A model generated the notes under the pieces. That model was not told the DNA's origin. It searched no databases and saw nothing but the letters and a program-made list of their open reading frames with translations. From Clostridiales bacterium (GTDB lineage Bacteria > Bacillota > Clostridia > Oscillospirales > CAG-272): 64,000 bases of DNA. Where the stretch lies: contig JAAYHB010000021.1 of NCBI GenBank assembly GCA_012727435.1, positions 124,001-188,000 on the forward strand, read 5' to 3'. Position numbers and translations under genes: made by a program. Within the stretch, counting starts at the first letter, position 1. The number at the start of each line of letters is the position of its first letter. Shown piece by piece: positions 25,085-33,496 of the stretch.

Positions 25085-25747
25085 ATGACAGAGAACGAAA
25101 AAAAGCTGCGCATGGCCGCAATTGTCGCCCGCCTCAAGGAAGTATACCCCGAGGCGGCCTGCGCCTTAAAATACGAGGGCGACCCGTGGCGGCTGCTGGT
25201 GATGGGGCGGCTGTCTGCCCAGTGCACCGACGCGAGGGTCAATATCGTAAGCCGTGATTTGTTTAAAAAATACCCGAACGCCGCGGCCATGGCCGCCGCC
25301 GAAATAGCCGATCTTGAGGAGGCAGTCCGCCCCTGCGGGCTTTTCAGAACCAAAGCCCGGGACATAAAGGCGGCCAGCGCCGCCATCTGCGAGCGCTTTG
25401 GCGGGCGGCTGCCCGACAACATGGAGGACCTGCTCACCCTGCCCGGTGTCGGGCGGAAGCTGGCAAACCTTCTGCTCGGCGACATTTACGGAATCCCCGG
25501 CATTGTAGCCGATACACACTGTATCAGGCTCTGCGGCCGCTTCGGGATGTATCCCGAAACCCTGAAAAATCCGCTGAAAGTCGAAAAGATACTTTCCGGG
25601 CTTGTCGAGCCGGCCGAGCAGAGTGACCTCTGTCACCGGCTGGTCTTTTTCGGCCGCGAATACTGCCGGGCGCGCGCGCCGAGATGTTCCGAGTGCCCTC
25701 TTTCAGATATATGCGAGCACAATCTTAAAAAGCAGGAAAGTCAATAA
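25085..25747 (+). CDS. nth: Endonuclease III (DNA glycosylase/AP lyase)
   Basis: Base-excision repair enzyme that removes oxidised pyrimidines. The helix-hairpin-helix LPGVGRKLANLLLGD near residue 119 carries the catalytic Lys, the Asp is in IVADTHCIRL near 141, and the C-terminal C-X6-C-X2-C-X5-C cluster (CRARAPRCSECPLSDIC) binds 4Fe-4S. It is 220 aa, normal for the family. The ATG at 25085 is preceded by AAAGG; the track start at 25037 falls inside the terminator hairpin. Confidence 0.96.
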   Translation: MTENEKKLRMAAIVARLKEVYPEAACALKYEGDPWRLLVMGRLSAQCTDARVNIVSRDLFKKYPNAAAMAAAEIADLEEAVRPCGLFRTKARDIKAASAAICERFGGRLPDNMEDLLTLPGVGRKLANLLLGDIYGIPGIVADTHCIRLCGRFGMYPETLKNPLKVEKILSGLVEPAEQSDLCHRLVFFGREYCRARAPRCSECPLSDICEHNLKKQESQ

Positions 25748-25868
25748 AACCAATAACCAAGCGCTATATTGCAGGCAAGCCGCATCAATGCCGGTCATTC
25801 CGGCCCGGGTTAATAGTATCGCCGGCGTCTTGTTTTGACGGGTTTTTATGCTAAATCATATAAAAACC

Positions 25869-25897
25869 TTGACACGCCGATAAAAGTATTATATAAT
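25869..25897 (+). promoter_or_regulatory. tRNA-Ser promoter
   Basis: Exact TTGACA-N17-TATAAT, 43 bases before the tRNA. The rest of the gap after nth shows nothing else. Confidence 0.9.
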
Positions 25898-25939
25898 AAA
25901 GTCCGCGTCGGGTATTTTCGGCCCCCTCGCGGAGTATTA

Positions 25940-26033
25940 GGAGAAGTACTCAAGTTGGCCGAAGAGGCGCCCCTGCTAAGGGCGTAGGCCGGCTTTAACC
26001 GGCGCGAGGGTTCAAATCCCTCCTTCTCCGCCA
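25940..26033 (+). tRNA. tRNA-Ser (anticodon GCT)
   Basis: Acceptor GGAGAAG/CTTCTCC with discriminator G and encoded CCA. The anticodon stem-loop is CCCCT-GCT-AAGGG, and there is a long variable arm (GGCCGGCTTTAACCGGC) as expected for serine. It reads AGC/AGT codons. Fragments of its 3' end recur near 33.4 and 34.8 kb. Confidence 0.97.
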
Positions 26034-26036
26034 TTC

Positions 26037-26070
26037 AAGTCCACAACAGCAATGTTGTGGACTTGTTTTT
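26037..26070 (+). terminator. tRNA-Ser terminator
   Basis: AAGTCCACAAC-AGCAAT-GTTGTGGACTT followed by GTTTTT. Confidence 0.85.
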
Positions 26071-26147
26071 GTCATTTACAGATTTTATATAAGTCATTTG
26101 TGACAATTCTGTCGAAAAAACAACTATGTTTTTTTAACTTTCCTTCT

Positions 26148-26963
26148 CTATAAAGCAGTCGGCTGCTTTTTGCAGCTCCCCGGCGATGTGTCGAAAAAAG
26201 CCACATAATTGCGGTAGAAGGTCGAATAAGAACCAAAACCGCACTTTCGGCATGCGCTTGCCGCGCTTTCCCCGTTTGCGATCATCTCCTTTGCAGCAAG
26301 CAGGCGCTTGGCGCGGATGTACTCAAAGACCGTGGTCCCGAGCTGTTCCCTGAACAACCGGCAGAGCTGAGAACGACTCAGGTATGCCGCCCGCGCAACA
26401 TCATCAAGAGAGATATCGTCAAATATATGCAGGCTTATGTAACCGAGCGCGTTTTGTATCGGATTCTCCGGGACACACACCTTATAATCGGTAGTCCGAT
26501 GCGCCGCCGCAAGGTCGCAGAGGAAAGCAAGAAGGCGGGCGATAATAAAAGTCCTCAGTTGTTCCCCTCTGTAATGATCAGGAATTGCCGTCATCAGGTT
26601 TGCAGACGGCGCAAGCCTGTCAAAATCATATGCATTGTTTGTGCCAAGGCGGCGGTTTTTGAGCGGCGCCAACAAAAAAGCAGCATACCCGGGGATAAGC
26701 GCCTTTGAAAAATGAACAGCGACCCGCTCATAGGGCTGATCAGCAGAGAACTGCATTACATGCGTCTCCCCGGGCATGGTCACAAAAATCCTGCGGGAGC
26801 TGAAGGGGTAGAAGTTGCCCTCCACGCAGAAATTACCCTCTCCCGAGAGGACAAAAAGCACTTCGTACATATCATGAAAATGCGCGTTGAAGGCTTTTTT
26901 TGACTCATCAATGCTGTGATGATATAATATTTCGTTGTCCCGATAAAAGTTTAAAATGCCCAT
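26148..26963 (-). CDS. AraC-family transcriptional regulator
   Basis: A 271-aa regulator with an N-terminal cupin-like sensor (AHFHDMYEVLFVLSGEG near residue 27, then MPGETHVMQF) and a C-terminal double helix-turn-helix (DISLDDVARAAYLSRSQLCRLFREQLG near 183 and CGFGSYSTFYRNYVAFFDTSPG). It is divergent from the uronate operon across a 159-bp gap containing both promoters, so it most likely activates that operon in response to a sugar acid. The ligand is not known. The ribosome binding site AGGGGA is 10 bases away. Confidence 0.92.
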   Translation of the reverse strand: MGILNFYRDNEILYHHSIDESKKAFNAHFHDMYEVLFVLSGEGNFCVEGNFYPFSSRRIFVTMPGETHVMQFSADQPYERVAVHFSKALIPGYAAFLLAPLKNRRLGTNNAYDFDRLAPSANLMTAIPDHYRGEQLRTFIIARLLAFLCDLAAAHRTTDYKVCVPENPIQNALGYISLHIFDDISLDDVARAAYLSRSQLCRLFREQLGTTVFEYIRAKRLLAAKEMIANGESAASACRKCGFGSYSTFYRNYVAFFDTSPGSCKKQPTAL

Positions 26964-26995
26964 TTTTTGAAGTTCCCCTGTTATCTGTCAGTCCG

Positions 26996-27024
26996 ATTAT
27001 ATAATAAAATACGACTACTTGCAA
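26996..27024 (-). promoter_or_regulatory. araC-type regulator promoter
   Basis: TTGCAA-N17-TATAAT on the minus strand. Confidence 0.65.
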
Positions 27025-27045
27025 TACATAATAAGAATTTCTGCA

Positions 27046-27074
27046 AAACATTTGCATGCAATTTCGTGTATAAT
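27046..27074 (+). promoter_or_regulatory. Uronate operon promoter with weak -35 and TTGCATGCAA palindrome
   Basis: The -10 element is TATAAT at 27069, but the -35 position reads AAACAT, as expected for an activator-dependent promoter. A perfect palindrome TTGCATGCAA (27052-27061) lies in the spacer, and further TGCAA words occur at 27020 and 27042. Confidence 0.55.
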
Positions 27075-27122
27075 AATTCTGATCGTAGAAAGACTCGCAA
27101 CACAGGGCAGGAGAAAACATCC

Positions 27123-27956
27123 ATGAAGCTTCCGTTCAAAGTCGACTTATCAAACAAAATTGTTGTCATCACCGGCGGGGGCGGCGTGCTCATGAGCGAG
27201 TTCGGCCGCGCGCTTGCCGCCTGCGGGGCAAAGGTTGCACTGCTTGACATCAACGAAGAGGCCGCGAGGGCCGTCGCCGGGTCAATCGGAGAGAGGGCCA
27301 TGGCAGTGAAGGCCGACTGCCTGAACAAGGAATCGCTGGTGTCCGCAAAGGGGGCAGTCGAGGAGAGGTTCGGAAAGGTTAATTTCCTTATCAACGGCGC
27401 CGGGGGGAACAGCCCGAAGGCGACCTGTGATAACGAATTTATGACACCAGAATTCCCGGAGGACATAAAAACCTTCTTTGACCTGGAGGAGGCCGGCCTG
27501 AAATATGTCTTTGACCTGAATATCCTCTCGGCTTTCCTCACTACCCAAGTATTTGCTGCCGGCATGGTAAAGACCGGCGGGACTATAATCAATGTTTCAT
27601 CAATGAACGCATACCGCCCGCTGACCAAAATCCCGGCCTACAGCGCCGCAAAGGCCGGAATCTCAAATTTTACACAATGGCTTGCAGTGTACTTCGCTCC
27701 TGCGGGCATCCGTGTCAATGCCATAGCCCCCGGTTTTTTCGTGACTAACCAGAACCGCAACCTGCTCTTCAGCAAAGACGGAACTCCGACTGCGAGGACA
27801 GAAAAGATACTTGCGCACACCCCTCTCGGGCGGTTCGGCGAGGTATCAGACCTCATCGGCACGCTGCTCTGGCTCGCCGACGACGAGTCGAGCGGGTTTG
27901 TCACCGGCGCGGTAATCCCGGTCGACGGGGGATTCTCTGCTTATTCGGGAGTGTAA
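27123..27956 (+). CDS. uxuB: D-mannonate oxidoreductase (fructuronate reductase), SDR type
   Basis: Short-chain dehydrogenase interconverting D-fructuronate and D-mannonate with NAD(P)H. It has the nucleotide motif TGGGGVLM near residue 17, NGAGGN, the catalytic Ser in INVSSMNAY and Y-X3-K in PAYSAAKAG. The C-terminal WLADDESSGFVTGAVIPVDGGFSAYSGV matches the uxuB/YjmF subgroup known from Bacillus uronate operons. The ATG at 27123 follows CAGGAGAAAACATCC. It is first in the five-gene operon, which ends in uronate isomerase, supporting the uronate assignment. Confidence 0.88.
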   Translation: MKLPFKVDLSNKIVVITGGGGVLMSEFGRALAACGAKVALLDINEEAARAVAGSIGERAMAVKADCLNKESLVSAKGAVEERFGKVNFLINGAGGNSPKATCDNEFMTPEFPEDIKTFFDLEEAGLKYVFDLNILSAFLTTQVFAAGMVKTGGTIINVSSMNAYRPLTKIPAYSAAKAGISNFTQWLAVYFAPAGIRVNAIAPGFFVTNQNRNLLFSKDGTPTARTEKILAHTPLGRFGEVSDLIGTLLWLADDESSGFVTGAVIPVDGGFSAYSGV

Positions 27957-27957
27957 A

Positions 27958-29214
27958 ATGTACATAATAAGCGAAACACCGATAACCGATATAGAGTTGA
28001 GAGCGGCGATATTAAAGTCGCTTGAGGGGCTCTCACCGAAAAAAGTGCTGATATTGCCTCCCGACTACACCCGTATGCACTCGGGAGCCGGGAAAATAAC
28101 GGCAATCTATTATGAACTGCTCAAAGACAACTGTGCGGTCGACATAATGCCGGCGCTCGGCACTCATGCCCCGATGACAAAAGAGGAGTGCGAGGCTTTT
28201 TTCCTCGGCGTCGTGCCATACGAAAAGCTGATTGTTCATAACTGGCGCACGGATATAATAAAGCTCGGCGAGGTGTCCGCGGAGTTTGTTTCTGAGGTCT
28301 CCGAGGGGCTTGTCAACGAAAAAATTGACGTCGAGGTCAATCACCTGCTGATTGACGGCGGCTACGACCTGATAATCTCGGTGGGGCAGGTGGTCCCGCA
28401 CGAGGTGGTCGGGATGGCTAACTACACCAAAAACATACTTGTGGGCTGCGGCGGCGCGTCGATGATCAACGCCTCGCACATGCTCGGTGCGGTGTTCGGC
28501 ATGGAGCGGATTATGGGCAAGGACTTCTCGCCCGTGCGCCGGGTGCTCGACTATGCCGAGGAGCATTTCCTGAAAAACCTCCCGCTGACCTATGTTCTGA
28601 CGGTCACGACGAGCGGCGGTGACGAGGTGCAGCTTTACGGCCTGTTTATCGAAAGGAACCGCAGGCTCTTTGAGCTGGCGGTGGCTGAAAGTCAGAAAAG
28701 GAATATGATACACCTTTCAAGGCCGCTTGAAAAAGTGGTCGTTTACCTTGACGGGCGCGAATTCAAATCGACTTGGCTTGGCAACAAGGCAATCTACCGC
28801 ACAAGAATGGCAATTGCCGCCGGTGGGGAGCTTATCATTCTTGCGCCGGGGGTAAAAATGTTCGGAGAAGACCCAGAAAACGACAGGCTTATCCGAAAGT
28901 ACGGCTATCGGGGCAGGAAAAAGATACTTGAACTCCTAAGGGAGAATTGCGATCTTAAGGACAACTTGTCGGTGGCAGCGCATCTGATTCACGGATCGTC
29001 AGACGGGCGGTTCTCCATCACATACTGCACGAGGCTGCTGACAAGGCACGAGGTCGAAAGTGTAAATTTCAGTTGCATGCCATATGAAGATGCGATAAAA
29101 AAATACGACCCGTCGGCACTTGTGGACGGATTTAACGAGGTTTGCGGCGAAGAATTATTTTACATATCCAATCCCGCACTGGGGCTTTGGACTGCTCAAG
29201 AGGTAAAAAAATGA
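27958..29214 (+). CDS. LarA-family nickel-pincer racemase/epimerase, possible mannonate/gluconate 2-epimerase
   Basis: A 418-aa member of the lactate racemase (LarA, DUF2088) superfamily. Catalytic-site spacing matches Lactiplantibacillus LarA: D36-R39 (PDYTR), H70 (GTH), then H148, K158 and H174, with the 10- and 16-residue gaps seen for H174-K184-H200. LarA enzymes racemise alpha-hydroxy acids, and some members act on C2 of aldonates. Starting one base after the SDR stop and overlapping the 6-phosphogluconate dehydrogenase start by 4 bp, it is placed to convert D-mannonate to D-gluconate. That substrate is inference. The cofactor genes larB, larC and larE are not in the window. Confidence 0.85.
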   Translation: MYIISETPITDIELRAAILKSLEGLSPKKVLILPPDYTRMHSGAGKITAIYYELLKDNCAVDIMPALGTHAPMTKEECEAFFLGVVPYEKLIVHNWRTDIIKLGEVSAEFVSEVSEGLVNEKIDVEVNHLLIDGGYDLIISVGQVVPHEVVGMANYTKNILVGCGGASMINASHMLGAVFGMERIMGKDFSPVRRVLDYAEEHFLKNLPLTYVLTVTTSGGDEVQLYGLFIERNRRLFELAVAESQKRNMIHLSRPLEKVVVYLDGREFKSTWLGNKAIYRTRMAIAAGGELIILAPGVKMFGEDPENDRLIRKYGYRGRKKILELLRENCDLKDNLSVAAHLIHGSSDGRFSITYCTRLLTRHEVESVNFSCMPYEDAIKKYDPSALVDGFNEVCGEELFYISNPALGLWTAQEVKK

Positions 29215-30659
29215 AAACCGACATCGGAATTTTAGGACTTGCGGTCATGGGAGAAAACCTTGCAATCAATATAGAAAGCAAAGGTTTTAGGGTTTCGGTT
29301 TTTGACGTGCGCGAAGGGGTTGTCGACAATTTCATCCAAGGCCGCGGGAAAGGCAGGAATTTTTGCGGCGCGCATTCGTTTGAAGATTTCGTGCAGAGCA
29401 TCGAGCCGCCGAGAAAAATCATGCTGATGATCCGCGCGGGGGCGCCGGTTGACGAGGTCGTCGGCAAGCTCCTGCCCCTGCTCGACAGGGGCGACGTGAT
29501 AATCGACGGCGGCAACAGCCATTTTGCCGACACGGCAAGGAGAGTCGAGCTTGCCGAGAGCTGTGGTATTCTGTATGTCGGCGCCGGGGTGTCGGGCGGC
29601 GAGGAGGGGGCTCTGCACGGCCCCTCCATAATGCCGGGCGGCTCACCCGCAGCATGGCCGCTGATAAAGCCTATCCTGCAGGCGATAAGCGCTAAAACCC
29701 GAGACGGGACACCCTGCTGCGACTGGGTAGGCGAGGGCGGCGCCGGACATTTTGTGAAAATGGTTCATAACGGCATAGAATACGGGGACATGCAGCTTAT
29801 CTGCGAAGCCTATCATATTATGAAGGACTATCTCGGAATGACCTGCGATGAAATGCACGCCGTATTTGAAAAATGGAATAAAGGTAAGCTTGACAGCTAC
29901 CTGATAAAGATAACCGCAGACATTCTTGCTTTCAGGGATACCGACGGCGCGCCGCTTATTGATCACATCCTCGATACGGCCGGGCAGAAAGGCACCGGGA
30001 AATGGACGGTTATCACCGCTCTGGACGAGGGTGTTCCGCTGACGCTGATAGGCGAGGCGGTATTTGCCCGCTGCCTGTCGGCCGCAAAAGAGGAGCGGGT
30101 TGCCGCATCGGAGGTGCTAAAAATGGACCTGCCGGAGTTTGACGGCGACCGCGAGGCATTCCTTGAAGACCTCGAGGGAGCGCTGTATGCCTCAAAAATA
30201 GTGTCATATGCGCAAGGGTTCAGCCTGATGCGTTCGGCGGCGAAAACTTACGGCTGGAATCTGAACTACGGCGGTATTGCGCTGATGTGGAGAGGCGGCT
30301 GCATTATCCGCAGCGCATTTCTCGGAAAGATAAAGGAGGCTTTTGAGAGGAACCCTGAGCTGACAAACCTTTTGCTTGACCGGTATTTTGCCAAAGCAGT
30401 GGCAGATGCAGAGACAGGCTGGCGCAGGGTCTGCGCTTGTGCGCTCACAGCCGGGATTCCGGTCCCCGCCATGTGCGCGGCGCTCACCTACCTTGACGGC
30501 TACCGATGCAAGAGGCTGCCGGCAAACCTGCTACAGGCTCAGCGCGACTATTTCGGCGCGCACACCTATGAGCGCACAGACGCCCCGAGAGGGAAGTACT
30601 TTCACACAAACTGGACCGGTGAGGGCGGCAGTACGGCCTCAACAAAATACAACGTGTAA
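29211..30659 (+). CDS. gnd: 6-phosphogluconate dehydrogenase, decarboxylating
   Basis: Oxidises 6-phosphogluconate to ribulose-5-phosphate and CO2. Family motifs are GILGLAVMGENLAINIES near residue 5, GAGVSGGEEGALHGPSIMPGG near 126, the active-site Lys in GHFVKMVHNGIEYGDMQ near 180, and a C-terminal tail with HTNWTGEGG. At 482 aa it is full length. The track start at 29142 lies inside the previous gene; the ATG at 29211 overlaps its stop (ATGA) and is preceded by AAGAGG. Its position inside a uronate operon is unusual and suggests that the pathway passes through gluconate. Cofactor preference cannot be read with confidence. Confidence 0.95.
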   Translation: MKTDIGILGLAVMGENLAINIESKGFRVSVFDVREGVVDNFIQGRGKGRNFCGAHSFEDFVQSIEPPRKIMLMIRAGAPVDEVVGKLLPLLDRGDVIIDGGNSHFADTARRVELAESCGILYVGAGVSGGEEGALHGPSIMPGGSPAAWPLIKPILQAISAKTRDGTPCCDWVGEGGAGHFVKMVHNGIEYGDMQLICEAYHIMKDYLGMTCDEMHAVFEKWNKGKLDSYLIKITADILAFRDTDGAPLIDHILDTAGQKGTGKWTVITALDEGVPLTLIGEAVFARCLSAAKEERVAASEVLKMDLPEFDGDREAFLEDLEGALYASKIVSYAQGFSLMRSAAKTYGWNLNYGGIALMWRGGCIIRSAFLGKIKEAFERNPELTNLLLDRYFAKAVADAETGWRRVCACALTAGIPVPAMCAALTYLDGYRCKRLPANLLQAQRDYFGAHTYERTDAPRGKYFHTNWTGEGGSTASTKYNV

Positions 30660-30692
30660 AACGAAAACCTGACAAAGAAAGGCATGCTGAAT

Positions 30693-31754
30693 ATGAAGCT
30701 GAGGGAAAACTATAAATACGCGATTGTCGTCCCGACAAGCATGGGGGTGCGGATCACACCCGTCAACCGGCAACCGGTGTACTGCTCCGACACCTTCATC
30801 ATGCAGGCGACAAGCGCCGAGACCAATGTGGCAAGCATAGCCTCTTATCTCGGAATGCCGGTAAAGGTCCTGACAACCTTCGTCAAGGACAGCCCGATTG
30901 CCGAATTCATCAAGGCAAACCTCAGGGCAAGAGGAATGGAGTACGAGGGCAAAGAAGTCGAGCAGGGCGGCCCGTGGGGGTACCGGCACCAGTTCAACAT
31001 CGCCGACTCGGGCTTCGGCGGCAGAGGGCCACGGGTTCTCAACGACCGCGCGGGCGAGGTAGGCAGGATTCTCAGCGCCAAAGATTTTGATCTGGAAAAG
31101 CTTTTCGGGACAGACGGTGTCGGAATCCTGCACATGTCGGGGCTGATTGCCGCACTCTCCCCCGGGACCGGGGAATTTTGTCTTGAGCTTGCGGGCGTGG
31201 CGAAAAAATACGGCACACTTGTCTCTTTTGACTTAAATTACCGTGCTTCCTTCTGGCAGGGACGGAAGACAGATCTGTGCGAAATCTTTACAAAAATTGC
31301 TTCAATGACCGATATACTTATCGGCGGCAAAGAACACTTTGAACTCTGTCTGGGAATAAAGGTACCGGATACAATATCGGGTAGAATCCATGATAATATT
31401 GAAGCAATAAAAAAAGTGCGTGAAAGATACCCGGACACCAAGGTAATTGCCGCTACATTGCGCGAGGAAAAGAGCGCAAACCTGCACAACTGGGGGGCGG
31501 TCCTGCTCTCTGGCGAGGATTGGCAGGTAATCGAGCCGCGTGAAATCGAGGTGCTTGACCGCATCGGCGGAGGCGACGGTTTTGTCGGAGGACTGCTTTA
31601 TGCCATACTCAAAGGCTGGGACGCCGAAAAGCAGGCTCAATTTGCCTGGGCAGCCGGCGCGCTTGCGGTGACCTTCCTGACCGATTACGCACAGCCTGCC
31701 GACGAAGAACAGGTCTGGTCGGTATGGGAAGAAAACGCAAGGGTTAAACGGTGA
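30693..31754 (+). CDS. PfkB-family sugar-acid kinase (2-keto-3-deoxygluconate kinase-like)
   Basis: Ribokinase-fold kinase of about 353 aa. The catalytic loop is DRIGGGDGFVGGLLYAI near residue 293 (GGGDGF in place of the common GAGDAF), and FDLNYRASFW near 180 resembles KDG kinases. By similarity it would be annotated as KDG kinase, but the operon lacks mannonate dehydratase and KDPG aldolase and contains 6-phosphogluconate dehydrogenase, so phosphorylation of gluconate is the alternative. The ATG at 30693 has AAAGG ten bases upstream; the track ATG at 30684 is one base from it. Confidence 0.85.
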   Translation: MKLRENYKYAIVVPTSMGVRITPVNRQPVYCSDTFIMQATSAETNVASIASYLGMPVKVLTTFVKDSPIAEFIKANLRARGMEYEGKEVEQGGPWGYRHQFNIADSGFGGRGPRVLNDRAGEVGRILSAKDFDLEKLFGTDGVGILHMSGLIAALSPGTGEFCLELAGVAKKYGTLVSFDLNYRASFWQGRKTDLCEIFTKIASMTDILIGGKEHFELCLGIKVPDTISGRIHDNIEAIKKVRERYPDTKVIAATLREEKSANLHNWGAVLLSGEDWQVIEPREIEVLDRIGGGDGFVGGLLYAILKGWDAEKQAQFAWAAGALAVTFLTDYAQPADEEQVWSVWEENARVKR

Positions 31755-31809
31755 AAATTCAGGTTGTCTGTTGCAGAACACAAGGCAAAGTTGAGCAAGG
31801 AGCAGGCTG

Positions 31810-33165
31810 ATGAGAAATCCCGACTTTTTACTCGAATCCAAAACCGCAAAAAGCCTCCACGAACACTGCAAAAACCTACCTGTCATCGACTACCACTGCC
31901 ACCTCTCGCCAAAGGAAATATACGAGGACAAGGAATTTGACAATATCGGCGAGATGTGGCTCAGATATGACCACTACAAATGGCGCCTGATGCGCATATG
32001 CGGCATTCCCGAGGAAAAGATAACCGGAAATGCACCGTGGCAGGAGAAATTCAGAGCGTACGCCTCGGCACTGCAGTACGCGGCAGGCAATCCGCTCTAT
32101 CATTGGTCGCACATGGAGCTCTCGGAATACTTCGGAATAGACAAAACCCTCAGTGAAAACACCGCCGACGAAATCTGGAACGAGGCAAACAGGCACATAG
32201 CAGAGGAGCATCTCTCGCCGGTAAAACTCCTTGTCCGCTCGGGTGTTGAAATAGTATGCACCACCGACGAGCCGACAGACCCGCTTGAGTGGCATATAAA
32301 ACTCCGCGAAAAAGGACTCCCCTTCAGGGTGCTGCCAACCTTCAGAACAGACAAAATACTACTGATGAAAGCAGAGGGGTATCCTGCCTATATAAAGAAG
32401 CTCTCGGAGATCTCCGGAGTCGAGATAAGCGATCTTGATACACTCAAGCAAGCCATAGAGCGCCGCCTTTTGTTCTTTATTGAAAACAACTGCAGATTTA
32501 CCGACCTGGGAATTCAGTACTTCCCCGACCGCATATACGAGGACGGGAAATCCGACGAAATTTTCAAAACTCTGCTATCAGGGGGCTTCATTTCGGATGA
32601 GGATTATCTCGGAGTTCTCGGCAACCTTATTGTCTTCCTCGGAGGATTGTATAAAAAATATAACCTTGTAATGCAGTGGCATTTCGCGGTGGCAAGAAAC
32701 GTAAACACAAAGCTATATTCAGAGCTTGGGGCAGACTCGGGGCTTGATTGTGTGGCTGATCCGATCAAAGGTCGCGACCTGATCGGCATACTCGACGCCA
32801 TAAACAATAGGAGCGGCATGCCGGATATGATCCTCTATAGCCTCAACAGTTCAAACTCCGCCCAGATTGCCTCAATTGCCGGTGCTTTCCCGAATACCCG
32901 GCTCGGCGCGGCCTGGTGGTTCTGCGACCACAAGCGCGGGATTGTCGAGCAGCTCCAGGTTGTCTCCGAGTATGGCTCTCTCGGCAGCTTCCCCGGCATG
33001 GTCACCGATTCAAGGAGCTTTCTCTCATATGTAAGGCACGACTATTTCCGCAGGATACTCTGCAGCTATGTCGCCAGCCTCACTGAAAAAAATGAATACG
33101 ATATAAATCTCGCATACCGGCTTGTTGAGAAAATATGCTATTATAACATTAAACAACTAATTTAG
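31810..33165 (+). CDS. uxaC: Uronate (glucuronate/galacturonate) isomerase
   Basis: Amidohydrolase-superfamily isomerase converting D-glucuronate to D-fructuronate (and galacturonate to tagaturonate). The metal motif YHCHLSPKEI is near residue 28, followed by WLRYDHYKWRLMRICG. Mid-protein motifs are CTTDEPTDPLEWH near 152 and MQWHFAVARN near 293, and the C-terminal part contains AWWFCDHKRGI and MVTDSRSFLSYVRHDYFRR. At 451 aa it is slightly shorter than the 465-470 usual. AAGGAG precedes the ATG. It closes the operon but performs the first step of the proposed route. Confidence 0.95.
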   Translation: MRNPDFLLESKTAKSLHEHCKNLPVIDYHCHLSPKEIYEDKEFDNIGEMWLRYDHYKWRLMRICGIPEEKITGNAPWQEKFRAYASALQYAAGNPLYHWSHMELSEYFGIDKTLSENTADEIWNEANRHIAEEHLSPVKLLVRSGVEIVCTTDEPTDPLEWHIKLREKGLPFRVLPTFRTDKILLMKAEGYPAYIKKLSEISGVEISDLDTLKQAIERRLLFFIENNCRFTDLGIQYFPDRIYEDGKSDEIFKTLLSGGFISDEDYLGVLGNLIVFLGGLYKKYNLVMQWHFAVARNVNTKLYSELGADSGLDCVADPIKGRDLIGILDAINNRSGMPDMILYSLNSSNSAQIASIAGAFPNTRLGAAWWFCDHKRGIVEQLQVVSEYGSLGSFPGMVTDSRSFLSYVRHDYFRRILCSYVASLTEKNEYDINLAYRLVEKICYYNIKQLI

Positions 33166-33358
33166 GAGTTAGAAGACCTTCAGACCTGCAGCCTTTGCCG
33201 ACAAATCCCAAGACGTTTGCCGGGCAGTCTGAGACAACGAAGTGTAATGGTATATTCGACAATTATTTGTTTTTATATAATATTTGCCTAAAACCCTTGG
33301 CAAAGTAAAAGCGAAACCATATTTCAGACTTCGCTCGGGAACCATTGATATTCAGCAC

Positions 33359-33426
33359 AATCCCTCTGAAACGCACTTTCTCCGCCATTCTGGTAAGTCT
33401 GCAACAGCGATGGCGTGGACTTTTTT
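33359..33426 (+). repeat. Degenerate duplicate of the tRNA-Ser 3' end and terminator
   Basis: AATCCCT, then TTCTCCGCCATTC (33378-33390, identical to the tRNA-Ser end at 26024-26036), then AAGTC...CAACAGC...ATGGCGTGGACTTTTTT, which mirrors the tRNA-Ser terminator. The body of the tRNA is missing. It lies before the acyltransferase gene, in a 330-base gap otherwise holding only promoter-like AT-rich sequence. Confidence 0.55.
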
Positions 33427-33436
33427 CGCCATATTG

Positions 33437-33465
33437 TTGTATTTTATACTGCCTTATGATATTAT
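33437..33465 (+). promoter_or_regulatory. Promoter for the acyltransferase gene
   Basis: TTGTAT-N17-TATTAT, about 30 bases before the start codon. Confidence 0.6.
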
Positions 33466-33496
33466 ATGATTAATTCTTACACGGCGGGGGTAATCA

